Shown piece after piece: positions 54,089-62,652 of a DNA stretch of 64,000 bases. Below the pieces are notes generated by a model. It had not been told where the DNA came from. It saw only the letters and a program-made list of their open reading frames with translations, and did not search any database. The position numbers were made by a program, and so were the translations under genes. Origin of the DNA: JBFHIZ01 sp963666475 (GTDB lineage: Bacteria; Bacillota; Clostridia; Lachnospirales; Lachnospiraceae); assembly GCA_963666475.2 (NCBI GenBank), contig CAXXJM010000001.1:868001-932000 (forward strand). The letters run 5' to 3'. Position 1 is the stretch's first letter. Every line of letters begins with the position of its first letter.

Positions 54089-55000
54089 TCAAAACATTTT
54101 TTTAGGAACAAAAAGCCCTCGTTTGTAATCTGCTTCATACATCGCCTGAAATTCATTTTGGCTATCATAAACCAAAAGTTCCTCGTTTGCCTCATAGCAA
54201 TTTTTCAGGTTTTTCCCTATGCCTTCCACAGTTTGATCCATACGAAGAATATTTCCATTTGTCAACCATTTGTCAGCAGATGCAAGCACGTGAATTTTAT
54301 TTAACTCTTTAAAAATTGAATCAATTGGATAAACGATACTTTCTAGATTTCCCAATTCTTTATAGCCTTGCGCTTCAGATAAGGTGTGTGCATGTTCTAA
54401 AGTGAATTGACCCACACGTGTTCGGCACAAAGAAGACATCAATCCTCCACATCCAAGTTTTTCTCCAATGTCATAACATAGGGTCCGTATATATGTACCC
54501 TTGGAACAAGACACCAAAAAAGTGACTTCTGGAAGACAAATCTCTTCAATCGTAATATAATCAATATGAATTTTTCGCGCTTCTCTTTCTACGACTTTCC
54601 CTTCACGTGCAAGTTCATATAGCTTCTTCCCGTTTTGTTTTAAGGCTGAATACATCGGAGGAATTTGCATCGAATCTCCTATAAAAGAATGTATCACATC
54701 ATATATTTGTTGTTGTGAGAGTTGGACCTGTTTTTCTTCCAATATCTTTCCCCAAATATCTTGGGTGTCCGACGTCTTACCGAGCGTTAACGTAGCTCGA
54801 TATTCTTTGCTTTGTCCTGTTAAAAGATCACTGACTTTTGTAGCCTTTCCCAAACAAACCGGAAGCACTCCAGTCGCCTGAGGGTCAAGCGTACCAGTAT
54901 GTCCAACTTTCTTCTGTCCTGCGATTCCTCGCATTTTTGCCACTACATCATGTGAAGTAAAATCTATTTCTTTATTGATAACAATAATTCCGTTGATCAA
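54089..55000 (-). CDS. truB: tRNA pseudouridine-55 synthase
   Basis: 303 residues with GIIVINKEIDFTSHDVV, the catalytic Asp in GHTGTLDPQATGVLP, YRATLTLGKTSDTQD and a C-terminal PUA-like region. Initiation is TTG (55000) with GGAG six bases upstream. It lies between nrnA and ribF. Confidence 0.95.
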   Translation of the reverse strand: MINGIIVINKEIDFTSHDVVAKMRGIAGQKKVGHTGTLDPQATGVLPVCLGKATKVSDLLTGQSKEYRATLTLGKTSDTQDIWGKILEEKQVQLSQQQIYDVIHSFIGDSMQIPPMYSALKQNGKKLYELAREGKVVEREARKIHIDYITIEEICLPEVTFLVSCSKGTYIRTLCYDIGEKLGCGGLMSSLCRTRVGQFTLEHAHTLSEAQGYKELGNLESIVYPIDSIFKELNKIHVLASADKWLTNGNILRMDQTVEGIGKNLKNCYEANEELLVYDSQNEFQAMYEADYKRGLFVPKKMF

Positions 55001-55011
55001 AACTCACTCCT

Positions 55012-55974
55012 CTATATTTCTTGCATATTTTCATGAACGTCATGAACTAAAATTGATATAACTTCTTCAACCGATCCTTTGATGTTGCATCCTGCAGCTT
55101 TTTTATGCCCACCACCACCGTGCGCAAAACAAATCGCAGAAGCATCGACCTGATCCGTTGTTCTGAGGCTTACTTTCCATTCATCAACTTCTTTTTCATA
55201 CAAAAAAGCAGCACATTTCGTGTTTTCTACATTTCGTAATTGATTCACAATTCCAGAAGTATCATTACTAGTAATTCCAAGTTCATCCATTTCCTGTTTT
55301 GAAATCCAACCAACAATCATACTTCCATCTAAATATTGTTTGGAAGCCAATAACACTTTTGCCATAACTTGAGTTTGCAAGTACGTCCTTTTGTAGAATG
55401 TTTCTTCTATAATTGTCGAAAAATCAAACCCAAAAGATATCAACTTACCTGCAATCTCCATCGTTCTAGGTGATGTGTTTGAATATTGAAAGACTCCAGT
55501 ATCATGAACAATTGCCACAAAAATAGACTCTGCAATACTCGCATCCAATAACGTCAGATCCAGATGTTCAAACAGTACTTCAGCAGTAGAGGATGCCTGT
55601 TCATTTAAAATCACAATATCTGCCATACCACGGTTCGTGACATGATGATCAATATTGATCGTAATTTTTGCCTGATCAAAAAAAACCTCTGCAAATCCAA
55701 GTCTGTCCTTTTCACAATCCATACAAATAAAGACATCAAAAATGCCTAACTCTTTGCTTGCATCTGCATCATGGTATACCGAAATCCCCTCTGTTAAGTA
55801 ATGGATTTCCGGAGCAGGTTCTTCGACAAAAAGAACAATCTCTTTTTCAGGAAACCTTGCCTGCAAATATCGAACACAAGCGGTAGTCGAACCTATGCAG
55901 TCGCCATCTGGACGTATATGCCCTCCAACAGCTATTCTCTGTTCATTTTTTACATAACTTCCTAGTTCATTCAT
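55012..55974 (-). CDS. nrnA: DHH-family bifunctional oligoribonuclease/PAP phosphatase
   Basis: Degrades nanoRNA and pAp. 320 residues with DHH motifs: GHIRPDGDCIGSTTA, CMDCEKDRLG, NIDHHVTN, AIVHDTGVFQYSNT, and the DHHA1 motif HGGGHKKAAGC. GAGGTGAG precedes the ATG. rbfA-nrnA-truB is a standard Firmicutes order; a terminator-like hairpin separates it from rbfA. Confidence 0.95.
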   Translation of the reverse strand: MNELGSYVKNEQRIAVGGHIRPDGDCIGSTTACVRYLQARFPEKEIVLFVEEPAPEIHYLTEGISVYHDADASKELGIFDVFICMDCEKDRLGFAEVFFDQAKITINIDHHVTNRGMADIVILNEQASSTAEVLFEHLDLTLLDASIAESIFVAIVHDTGVFQYSNTSPRTMEIAGKLISFGFDFSTIIEETFYKRTYLQTQVMAKVLLASKQYLDGSMIVGWISKQEMDELGITSNDTSGIVNQLRNVENTKCAAFLYEKEVDEWKVSLRTTDQVDASAICFAHGGGGHKKAAGCNIKGSVEEVISILVHDVHENMQEI

Positions 55975-56010
55975 TTCTCACCTCATGCTGTCATAAATAC
56001 GTTCTATATA

Positions 56011-56038
56011 AAAAAGGAGACATTTGCCTCCATTTTTT
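56011..56038 (-). terminator. Terminator-like hairpin between rbfA and nrnA
   Basis: AAAAATGGAG pairs with CTCCTTTTTT across a short loop on the minus strand, four bases after the rbfA stop. It probably reduces readthrough into nrnA-truB-ribF. Confidence 0.8.
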
Positions 56039-56041
56039 ATA

Positions 56042-56401
56042 CTACGAATCTTCTTCGAGTACTTCACTTATTTTTTTTGACATGGAAACTCCATATGCAA
56101 TCGAACAATCCATAATAAAACGTAACTCTGGAGTGTTTCTCAGATTTAACGTTTTTGCCAACCGATTCTTAATAAATCCTTCTGCACTCGTTAATCCTTT
56201 ATACGTATCATCCTGTGCTTTTTCATCGCCCAAAACACTGATCCAAACTTTGCAGGTTTTCAGATCTTTTGCCACTTCAACATCAACAACGGATGTCATT
56301 GGACTAATTCTGGGGTCTTTTATTTCACCTCGAATTACCTCGGCGAGAACTTTCTGGATCTCGCCACTGATTCTGGTATATTTTACATTTGGTTTTTTCA
56401 A
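56042..56401 (-). CDS. rbfA: Ribosome-binding factor A
   Basis: Helps mature the 30S subunit 5' end. 119 residues, KH-like fold: RISGEIQKVLAEVIRGEIKDPRI, VEVAKDLKTCKVWISVLG and TLNLRNTPELRF. Initiation is TTG (56401) with AAGGAG six bases upstream. Directly after infB. Confidence 0.95.
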   Translation of the reverse strand: MKKPNVKYTRISGEIQKVLAEVIRGEIKDPRISPMTSVVDVEVAKDLKTCKVWISVLGDEKAQDDTYKGLTSAEGFIKNRLAKTLNLRNTPELRFIMDCSIAYGVSMSKKISEVLEEDS

Positions 56402-56466
56402 ATGGTTCTCCTTCTGCCGGATACTATCTTGCCGACATATACTACTGTGAAATCAGATTTTGACCT

Positions 56467-59400
56467 TTAGTTTCTAGGAACTTCAACCATTTTATATGCT
56501 TCAACGATATCGTTTTCTTGGAAACTATCCCAATCTTCGAATACAAGTCCACATTCAAATCCTTTTTTCACTTCTTTTACATCATCTTTAAAACGTTTTA
56601 ACGATGCAAGCTTTCCTTCAAATACTTCTTTTCCTTCTCTAGAAACTCTTACACTGCAATCTCTTTCGAAGTTTCCATCAAGAACATAAGAACCTGCAAT
56701 GTTTCCAATCGCTGAAGCTTTGAAAATCTGACGAATTTCAGCATGTCCAATAATTTTTTCTTCAAAAATCGGATCAAGCATTCCTTTCATAGCCGCATCA
56801 ATATCTTCAATTGCTTTATAGATTACACTATATAGACGAATATCTACTTTTTCAGTATCTGCTGTTTTCTTTGCTGAAGCATCTGGGCGAACATTAAATC
56901 CGATAATAATTGCAGATGACGCACTTGCCAAAATAACATCTGTCTCGTTGATCGCCCCAACTCCTGAGTGAATAATCTTAACAACTACCTCTTCATTTGA
57001 TAATTTTGCAAGACTTTGTTTGATTGCTTCTACAGAACCCTGAACATCTGCTTTTACAATTAATTTCAGTTCTTTTAAATTGCCCTCCTGAATTTGTGAG
57101 AACAAATCATCCAGAGACATTTTTGCTTTTGTCTCATCTAGCATTTTTTCTTTGTTATGTGAAATATAGGTTTCTGCGAATTGTTTTGCTTCACGGTCAT
57201 TTTCTGGTGATACAAAAATATCTCCAGCATCTGGAACCCCATTAAGTCCTAAGATTTCAACTGGTTGTGAAGGTCCTGCTTCTTTAATATTCTTATGCTT
57301 GTCATCAATCATGGCACGAACTTTTCCATAATATGGGCCAACTGCGATATAATCGCCTACATGAAGTGTTCCTTTTTGCACCAATAAGGAAGCAACAGAA
57401 CCGCGTCCTTTATCAAGTTTAGCTTCAATAACAAGTCCTCTTGCAGAACGATCTGGATTTGCTTTGAATTCTAACACTTCTGCAGTCAACTGAATCATTT
57501 CAAGTAATTTTTCAATCCCTTCTCCTGTTTTTGCGGATACTGGTACAAATACAGTGCTACCACCCCACTCTTCAGAAACAAGTTCATGTTCCGTCAATTC
57601 TTGTTTTACTCTTTCAATATTGGCATTTGGTTTGTCAATCTTATTAATTGCCACAATAATTTCAATCTCAGCTGCTTTTGCATGATTGATTGCTTCAATC
57701 GTCTGTGGCATAACGCCATCGTCTGCAGCTACCACAAGGACTGCGATATCTGTAGATTTTGCGCCACGCATACGCATCGAAGTAAATGCCTCATGTCCAG
57801 GAGTATCCAAGAATGTAATTGATTTTCCGTTTGCTTTTACAGTGTATGCACCAATATGTTGTGTAATACCACCTGCTTCTTTATCCGTAACATTGGTTTC
57901 CTTAATCGCATCTAATAAAGAAGTTTTACCATGGTCAACATGTCCCATAACGCAGATAACTGGTGGTCTGGCAACCATTCCCACGCTGTCTTCGTCATCT
58001 TCTTTTAGCAATTCAGCAATAACATCAACTTTTTTCTCTTTTTCGCAAATGATATCGTATTCAATAGCAATCTCTTCTGCTTCTTCGTATGTAATCTCCT
58101 GATTTACAGTCACGATTTTTCCTTCAAGGAATAGTTTTTTTACAATGGTAGAAGGTTGAATCTTCATTTGACTTGCTAAATCTTTAATGGTAATTACTTC
58201 TGGCAGAACAACAACTTTGATCGTCTCTTCTACTACATTTGCTTTTTTCTCAGGTTTGATAAAACGTCCTGGTTTTAGATTGTCTTGCTCTTCATATTGC
58301 TTTTCTTTTTTATTGTTCTTATCCTTTTTAATAATTGTATTTCTGCGTTTTGTATCGTCTTTTCTTTTTTCCAAGGATATAGAAGGCGTATCGGAAGAAG
58401 CAGTTCTTGCACGACCCTGATCTCTGCTTCCATGATTTCTATTATCTCTTTCGTCTTTATCTGCCCCTTCGTCTTTTCCATAAAAACGATTATTGTTGTA
58501 GGTACGACCATCGGTTGGACGATTGTTGTTATAAGTACGACCATCAGTTGGACGATTGTTGTTATAAGTACGACCATCAGTTGGACGATTGTTGTTGTAT
58601 GATCTGCTATCCGTCGGACGGTTATTATTATATGGCCTGCTCTGTCGATTATCGTTGTTTGTTCCATCGGTCGGACGATTGTTGTTGTAGGTACGACCAT
58701 CGGTTGGACGATTGTTGTTATAGGTACGACCATCAGTCGGACGATTGTTGTTATAAGTACGACCATCGGTTGGACGATTGTTGTTATAAGTACGACCATC
58801 GGTTGGACGATTATTGTTATAAGTACGACCATCGGTTGGACGATTGTTGTTATAAGTACGACCATCGGTTGGACGATTGTTGTTGTATGGTCTGCTCTGA
58901 TGGGTATCGTTACTTCTTCCATCAGCTGGACGATTGTTGTTGTATGGTCTACTCTGGCGAGCATCATTATTTCTCGCATCCCCACGGTTCTCATACGTTC
59001 TATTTGGTCTATCATTTCCTTGAGTCGTTTGTGAACGCACTTCTGCCTTCTGTGTGCCTGCTTCCGCTTTTGATTCTTCTGCTTTTACAACTGGGGATTC
59101 CACCTTTGTTTCCACAGGCTTTGCAGCTTCCTCCACCGGTTTTTTAGGCTCACTTTTTTGACCAGTAGGTGATAATGTATTTTTACTTACCAATTCTACA
59201 AAGTCTTCTGAACCAGGCATCGTCGGTCTCACTGGTACATGTTTACGTGGTGGTTGTGGTCTACTATCACGATTTCCAGACGCCTGCTCACGGTTTCCTT
59301 TTGGCGAATGATCTTTATGAGTATTCCCCTGGTTTCGACTAGCCTGTTTTGGGTCATTCGAATTCTGTGGATTGCTCACAAAAATAATCTTTTTCTTTTT

Positions 59401-59622
59401 TTGTGGATGTTCTTCTGTGGTATTTGCTTTCTGTTTTGCATCTGATTCTGCTTGATTCACTGATTTTTTCCCCAACTTTTCTTTTACGAGATTGATTTCC
59501 TTATCATCTATAGAAGACATATGGTTCGCGACATCGACGCCATTCTTCTGTAACAATGTTACGATATCCTTACTCTGTTTATCTAGTTCCTTCGCAAGTT
59601 CATATATTTTCATTTTCGCCAT
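56467..59622 (-). CDS. infB: Translation initiation factor IF-2 with an extended repetitive N-terminus
   Basis: GTPase that brings initiator tRNA to the 30S subunit. 1051 residues, long for the family. An IF2-N domain lies at 1-50 ([21 protein letters not shown]). A polar, probably disordered region of about 400 residues follows, with about a dozen [11 protein letters not shown] repeats (residues about 226-379), then a second IF2-N-like segment (about 480-530). The G domain starts [12 protein letters not shown] near 558 with [16 protein letters not shown] and SAKTGEG; domains II-IV end the protein. The repeats are in frame, 33 bp each. A GGAGG site precedes the ATG. Confidence 0.97.
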   Translation of the reverse strand: MAKMKIYELAKELDKQSKDIVTLLQKNGVDVANHMSSIDDKEINLVKEKLGKKSVNQAESDAKQKANTTEEHPQKKKKIIFVSNPQNSNDPKQASRNQGNTHKDHSPKGNREQASGNRDSRPQPPRKHVPVRPTMPGSEDFVELVSKNTLSPTGQKSEPKKPVEEAAKPVETKVESPVVKAEESKAEAGTQKAEVRSQTTQGNDRPNRTYENRGDARNNDARQSRPYNNNRPADGRSNDTHQSRPYNNNRPTDGRTYNNNRPTDGRTYNNNRPTDGRTYNNNRPTDGRTYNNNRPTDGRTYNNNRPTDGRTYNNNRPTDGTNNDNRQSRPYNNNRPTDSRSYNNNRPTDGRTYNNNRPTDGRTYNNNRPTDGRTYNNNRFYGKDEGADKDERDNRNHGSRDQGRARTASSDTPSISLEKRKDDTKRRNTIIKKDKNNKKEKQYEEQDNLKPGRFIKPEKKANVVEETIKVVVLPEVITIKDLASQMKIQPSTIVKKLFLEGKIVTVNQEITYEEAEEIAIEYDIICEKEKKVDVIAELLKEDDEDSVGMVARPPVICVMGHVDHGKTSLLDAIKETNVTDKEAGGITQHIGAYTVKANGKSITFLDTPGHEAFTSMRMRGAKSTDIAVLVVAADDGVMPQTIEAINHAKAAEIEIIVAINKIDKPNANIERVKQELTEHELVSEEWGGSTVFVPVSAKTGEGIEKLLEMIQLTAEVLEFKANPDRSARGLVIEAKLDKGRGSVASLLVQKGTLHVGDYIAVGPYYGKVRAMIDDKHKNIKEAGPSQPVEILGLNGVPDAGDIFVSPENDREAKQFAETYISHNKEKMLDETKAKMSLDDLFSQIQEGNLKELKLIVKADVQGSVEAIKQSLAKLSNEEVVVKIIHSGVGAINETDVILASASSAIIIGFNVRPDASAKKTADTEKVDIRLYSVIYKAIEDIDAAMKGMLDPIFEEKIIGHAEIRQIFKASAIGNIAGSYVLDGNFERDCSVRVSREGKEVFEGKLASLKRFKDDVKEVKKGFECGLVFEDWDSFQENDIVEAYKMVEVPRN
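58484..58945. repeat. 33-bp tandem repeat array inside infB
   Basis: About 12-13 units encode NNNRP(T/A)D(G/S)RTY-like 11-mers; several units are identical or differ at one or two bases, and two are expanded by [15 protein letters not shown] inserts. The 33-bp unit keeps the reading frame, so copy number can change without breaking IF2. Confidence 0.95.
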
Positions 59623-59952
59623 CTAAACTACCTCCGTGTCCTTTTCCTGTTCATCTATTTGCTTCTTAACGGTTTCTGCAAACCCTTGATCGATAATAGC
59701 AAGAGAAGCTCGAATTTCCTTTCCCATTGCCTGACCTATTTCTTCCTTTGTTCCATAAAATACAAGTGGTACTTTATAATGTACACACATATTTTCGAAC
59801 ATCTTTTTCGTGTTATCCGAAGCATCATTTGAAACAATTACAAGGACGGCTTTACCTTCTTTTACAGTCTTTTCCGTCATAAATTCACCACTTACCAGAT
59901 TTCTGGATCGGTAAGCAAGACCCAACAAAGAATATACTTTATTTAATTTCAA
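59623..59952 (-). CDS. L7Ae-family RNA-binding protein YlxQ
   Basis: 109 residues of the L7Ae/L30e/S12e fold: LNKVYSLLGLAYRSRNLVSGE, VLVIVSNDASDNTKKMFENMC and PLVFYGTKEEIGQAMGKE. It probably binds kink-turn RNA. Initiation at TTG (59952) is favoured: AAGGAG lies ten bases upstream and the product length fits the family, whereas longer in-frame readings overlap ylxR by 50 bases. It overlaps the ylxR end by 14 bases and abuts infB. Confidence 0.88.
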   Translation of the reverse strand: MKLNKVYSLLGLAYRSRNLVSGEFMTEKTVKEGKAVLVIVSNDASDNTKKMFENMCVHYKVPLVFYGTKEEIGQAMGKEIRASLAIIDQGFAETVKKQIDEQEKDTEVV

Positions 59953-60211
59953 TATTACTGAACTCCTTCTCCAGATTTTCATAAACCTCATCTGGAATTT
60001 GCATTTTAAATGAGCGCTCTAATCCCTTGTTCTTCTTTGCATTTTTCAAACATACTTCTGTTTTGCATAGATATGCTCCACGTCCGTTCTTTTTTCCAGT
60101 AAAATCCAAGGAGATTTCACCTTCCGCTGTTTTGATTACACGCATCATCTCTTTTTTGTCTTTCATCTCACCACAGCTAATGCATTTTCTTAGAGGGATT
60201 TTCTTGCCCAT
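59939..60211 (-). CDS. ylxR: YlxR-family RNA-binding protein (DUF448)
   Basis: 90 residues. KCISCGEMKDKKEMMRVIKT near the N-terminus and GKKNGRGAYLCK in the middle are the family signature. YlxR is basic and has been linked to RNA binding and RNase P activity. GGAG precedes the ATG. Located between nusA and ylxQ, as in Bacillus. Confidence 0.93.
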   Translation of the reverse strand: MGKKIPLRKCISCGEMKDKKEMMRVIKTAEGEISLDFTGKKNGRGAYLCKTEVCLKNAKKNKGLERSFKMQIPDEVYENLEKEFSNIEIK

Positions 60212-60240
60212 AATTCATCTCCATCACCAATTCAAATCGA

Positions 60241-61464
60241 TTATTCGATTTCTTCTTCAGATTCCGCATTTTCATATGCTTCATCCTCTACGTATTCTTC
60301 ATCATATGCATCTTCTTCATACTCTTCGTATCCTTCTTCTGCATATTCATCTGCCATTTCTTCTTCATATTCATCTTCATCATACACATCAGTATAATCT
60401 TCATAGCGGAATCCCACAGCATCTTTTGCCTGCGTTTCGCTCTTAATATCGATTTTATATCCTGTCAAACGTGCTGCAAGACGTGCATTTTGTCCTTCTT
60501 TTCCAATTGCAAGAGAAAGTTGGTAGTCTGGAACAACAACTTTTGCAGTTTTATCTTCTGGATCTGCGAATACTGCAACTATTTTTGCAGGTGACAATGC
60601 GTTTTGAATCAAGTTACCAGGATTTTCATCCCAATTTACGATATCAATCTTTTCTCCATGAAGCTCTTCAACAATTGAATTTACTCTTGCTCCGTTCATA
60701 CCTACACAAGCTCCAACCGCATCTACGTCCGGATTGTTTGAATAAACAGCAATCTTTGTTCTGCTTCCAGCTTCTCTGGCAATACTCATGATTTCAACGG
60801 TTCCGTCTTTAATCTCTGTCACTTCTGATTCAAATAGACGTTTTACAAGTTCTGGATGTGTACGGCTTACGGTAATTCTTGGTCCTTTTGTTTTGTCTTT
60901 CACTTCAACAATATATACTTTAATACGCTCGGTTGGACGGAAAGTCTCACCTTTAATTTGCTCGGTTTCTGTTAAAATAGCGTCAGCTTTCCCTAAATTG
61001 ATACTGATATTACGTCCCACGTATCGTTGTACAATACCGGTTACAACATCTTTTTCTTTCTGATAGTATTCTTTATAGATTAGGTTTCTTTCTTCTTCAC
61101 GAATTTTTTGTAGAATTCCATTTTTTGCATTCTGTGCTGCAATTCTACTGAATTCTTTTGACTCAATTTTTATATGAATCATGTCTCCAACACTTGCTTT
61201 CGAAGAAACTTCTTTGGCATCTTCTAAAGTAATTTGCTTGAAGTCATCTTCTATTTCATCTTCGCTCTCAACAACTTTTTTTTCTGCATAGATTAAATAA
61301 TCACAAGTATCCCGATCGATTTCCACTTTTACATTTTCATTTTCGCCAAAGTGTTTTTCACATGCTGCAAGTAAAGAATTCTCAACTGCCTCAAATAATA
61401 CTTCTTTGCTGATTCCTTTTTCTTTTTCCAACATATCGATCGCTAATTTTAACTCTTTATTCAT
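60241..61464 (-). CDS. nusA: Transcription termination/antitermination protein NusA with acidic tail
   Basis: 407 residues: an N-terminal RNA-polymerase domain (1-125), S1 (VTGIVQRYVGRNISINLG, about 135-200), KH1/KH2 (VGACVGMNGARVNSIVEEL and LAIGKEGQNARLAARLTG), and a final ~50 residues that are almost entirely Asp, Glu, Tyr and Ala (EDEYEEEMADEYAEEGYEEY-like). Gram-positive NusA usually ends soon after KH2, so the acidic tail is unusual. AAGGA precedes the ATG. Second gene after rimP. Confidence 0.97.
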   Translation of the reverse strand: MNKELKLAIDMLEKEKGISKEVLFEAVENSLLAACEKHFGENENVKVEIDRDTCDYLIYAEKKVVESEDEIEDDFKQITLEDAKEVSSKASVGDMIHIKIESKEFSRIAAQNAKNGILQKIREEERNLIYKEYYQKEKDVVTGIVQRYVGRNISINLGKADAILTETEQIKGETFRPTERIKVYIVEVKDKTKGPRITVSRTHPELVKRLFESEVTEIKDGTVEIMSIAREAGSRTKIAVYSNNPDVDAVGACVGMNGARVNSIVEELHGEKIDIVNWDENPGNLIQNALSPAKIVAVFADPEDKTAKVVVPDYQLSLAIGKEGQNARLAARLTGYKIDIKSETQAKDAVGFRYEDYTDVYDEDEYEEEMADEYAEEGYEEYEEDAYDEEYVEDEAYENAESEEEIE

Positions 61465-61483
61465 TTTCCATTATCCTTCTTTC

Positions 61484-61948
61484 TTAAAAGTCTAGAGCTA
61501 AACGAATTAATGCTATATCCGTTCTCTGAAATTCTATAGTTTCATCTTCTGTTTGAATAGTAACTGTATCTTTATCAAATCCTTCCAGGATTCCAACAAA
61601 TTCTTTTGTTTTATTGATAGCACGATAAGTTCTGATTTCTACTTCTTCACCAATACTCATCTCTAAGTGTTTGTCCTTTTTAAGAGTACGTCCCAGTCCT
61701 GGAGAACTCACTTCAAAAATAAAAGACTCTTCAATATAATCTTCTTCGTCTAATTTTACGGACATCTGTCGACTAACTTTCTCACAATCCTCAATTGTGA
61801 CACCGTCTTCTTTCATCAAATATACACGTAAATACCACTCGGATCCTTCCTTTACGTATTCTACATCATAAACTCCAAGTCCTTCCGCAGCAACAATAGG
61901 GATCAATATTTCTTCCGTCTTTTTCTCGATCGCTTCTCTTCTTGACAA
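61484..61948 (-). CDS. rimP: Ribosome maturation factor RimP
   Basis: Acts in 30S assembly. 154 residues with GLGVYDVEYVKEGSEWYLRVY, EDCEKVSRQMS, FEVSSPGLGRTLKK and an SH3-like C-terminus. Initiation at TTG (61948) is preferred because GGAAGG lies six bases upstream and the product starts (M)SRREAIEKK; a TTG seven codons earlier would bury the ribosome site. First gene of the nusA-infB operon. Confidence 0.94.
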   Translation of the reverse strand: MSRREAIEKKTEEILIPIVAAEGLGVYDVEYVKEGSEWYLRVYLMKEDGVTIEDCEKVSRQMSVKLDEEDYIEESFIFEVSSPGLGRTLKKDKHLEMSIGEEVEIRTYRAINKTKEFVGILEGFDKDTVTIQTEDETIEFQRTDIALIRLALDF

Positions 61949-61964
61949 TTCGCACCTTCCTTTT

Positions 61965-61998
61965 TTCAAAAAACAAGAGTGGACGCGAGTCCACTCTT
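61965..61998 (-). terminator. Terminator in the rimP-nusA-infB leader (putative attenuator)
   Basis: A perfect 10-bp stem, AAGAGTGGAC with GTCCACTCTT (61998-61975), loop of four, followed on the minus strand by G and six T. It lies between a candidate promoter (62025-62053) and the rimP ribosome site. Confidence 0.9.
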
Positions 61999-62024
61999 AT
62001 CATGATTAGCATTTAACTATTGAC

Positions 62025-62053
62025 ATTGTAACACTGCAATTCTATAAAAGCAA
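62025..62053 (-). promoter_or_regulatory. Candidate promoter of rimP-nusA-infB
   Basis: -35 TTGCTT (62053-62048) and -10 TACAAT (62030-62025), spacer 17. The transcript would start near 62018 and meet the leader terminator after about 20 bases. Confidence 0.65.
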
Positions 62054-62085
62054 GGAATTTTGCAAATTCTTTACAGATACATAGT

Positions 62086-62131
62086 AAAATAGCCATATAA
62101 AAAAGCATACACTTTTTCATATGGCTATTTT
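62086..62131 (-). terminator. Hairpin downstream of tRNA-Glu
   Basis: A perfect 13-bp stem, AAAATAGCCATAT (62086-62098) with ATATGGCTATTTT (62119-62131), beginning 30 bases after the tRNA on the minus strand. The T-run after it is short; terminator or processing signal. Confidence 0.7.
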
Positions 62132-62160
62132 CTAGGGTTGGGCTGTTTAAAAAACAGTCG

Positions 62161-62232
62161 CAGCGTGTACGGGAATCGAACCCGTGATTCCGCCGTGAGA
62201 GGGCGACGTCTTAACCCCTTGACCAACACGCC
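62161..62232 (-). tRNA. tRNA-Glu (anticodon CTC)
   Basis: A 72-base cloverleaf on the minus strand. The acceptor stem GGCGTGT pairs with ACACGCT (one G-U). The D arm is GTC/GAC, the anticodon stem TCGCC/GGCGG with loop CTCTCAC (anticodon CTC, reads GAG), and the T arm ACGGG-TTCGATT-CCCGT. CCA is not encoded. The body matches tRNA-Glu. It has its own promoter. Confidence 0.94.
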
Positions 62233-62652
62233 AGGGATTCTTCTGACTTGTTTATTTCAGATGAACAATTTGTATTTTAACCCATCACGTTTAAAATAGC
62301 AAGCGCTTTTTTTTATTTATTGATCTTTTACCTCTTCATATTTTCCTAGAATATTCATAGAATCATTTAAGAAGAAGACACTCAGACTATATTTTAGTCA
62401 ATATATCACTTTATCCTAATTTTTTTTTCAAAACCAAATGAATAAACTCACAAATATCCTTGATACATACCTTAGTTCTAATACTCTTTCAATTGATTGG
62501 GTAAATTAGTTTTTAGAAAAATTGAACCGCCCAAAAACTCGATAATTTTGGGCAGTCCTTGGTAAAATATTCATTTTTAATCCAAACTACCTTTTTATTT
62601 GTAAGAATTCGTGTCCGAATTTTGAGAAATGGGCAACTTTTATAGATATTCT
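62233..62652. other. Non-coding interval between gatB and tRNA-Glu
   Basis: It contains the tRNA promoter and a perfect 8-bp hairpin, GCCCAAAA (62529-62536) with TTTTGGGC (62546-62553), possibly the gatB terminator although its T-run is not immediate. A poly-T stretch lies near 62307-62316. No ORF worth calling. Confidence 0.6.
62274..62302 (-). promoter_or_regulatory. Promoter of tRNA-Glu
   Basis: -35 TTGCTA (62302-62297) and -10 TAAAAT (62279-62274), spacer 17, about 42 bases before the tRNA 5' end. Confidence 0.78.

Noticed and set aside
58484..58945. CRISPR-like regularly spaced repeats
   Set aside because: The 33-bp units are contiguous with no unique spacers, stay in the infB reading frame, and there are no cas genes.
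58407..59147. Long plus-strand frame with Tyr-Asp-His/Asp-Asp-Cys-Cys repeats and a minus-strand companion in another frame
   Set aside because: Both are shadows of the 33-bp repeat array in infB, which is the real coding frame with domains on both sides.
62161..62232. tRNA-Glu with the common TTC anticodon
   Set aside because: The loop reads CTCTCAC, which gives anticodon CTC after aligning the stems.
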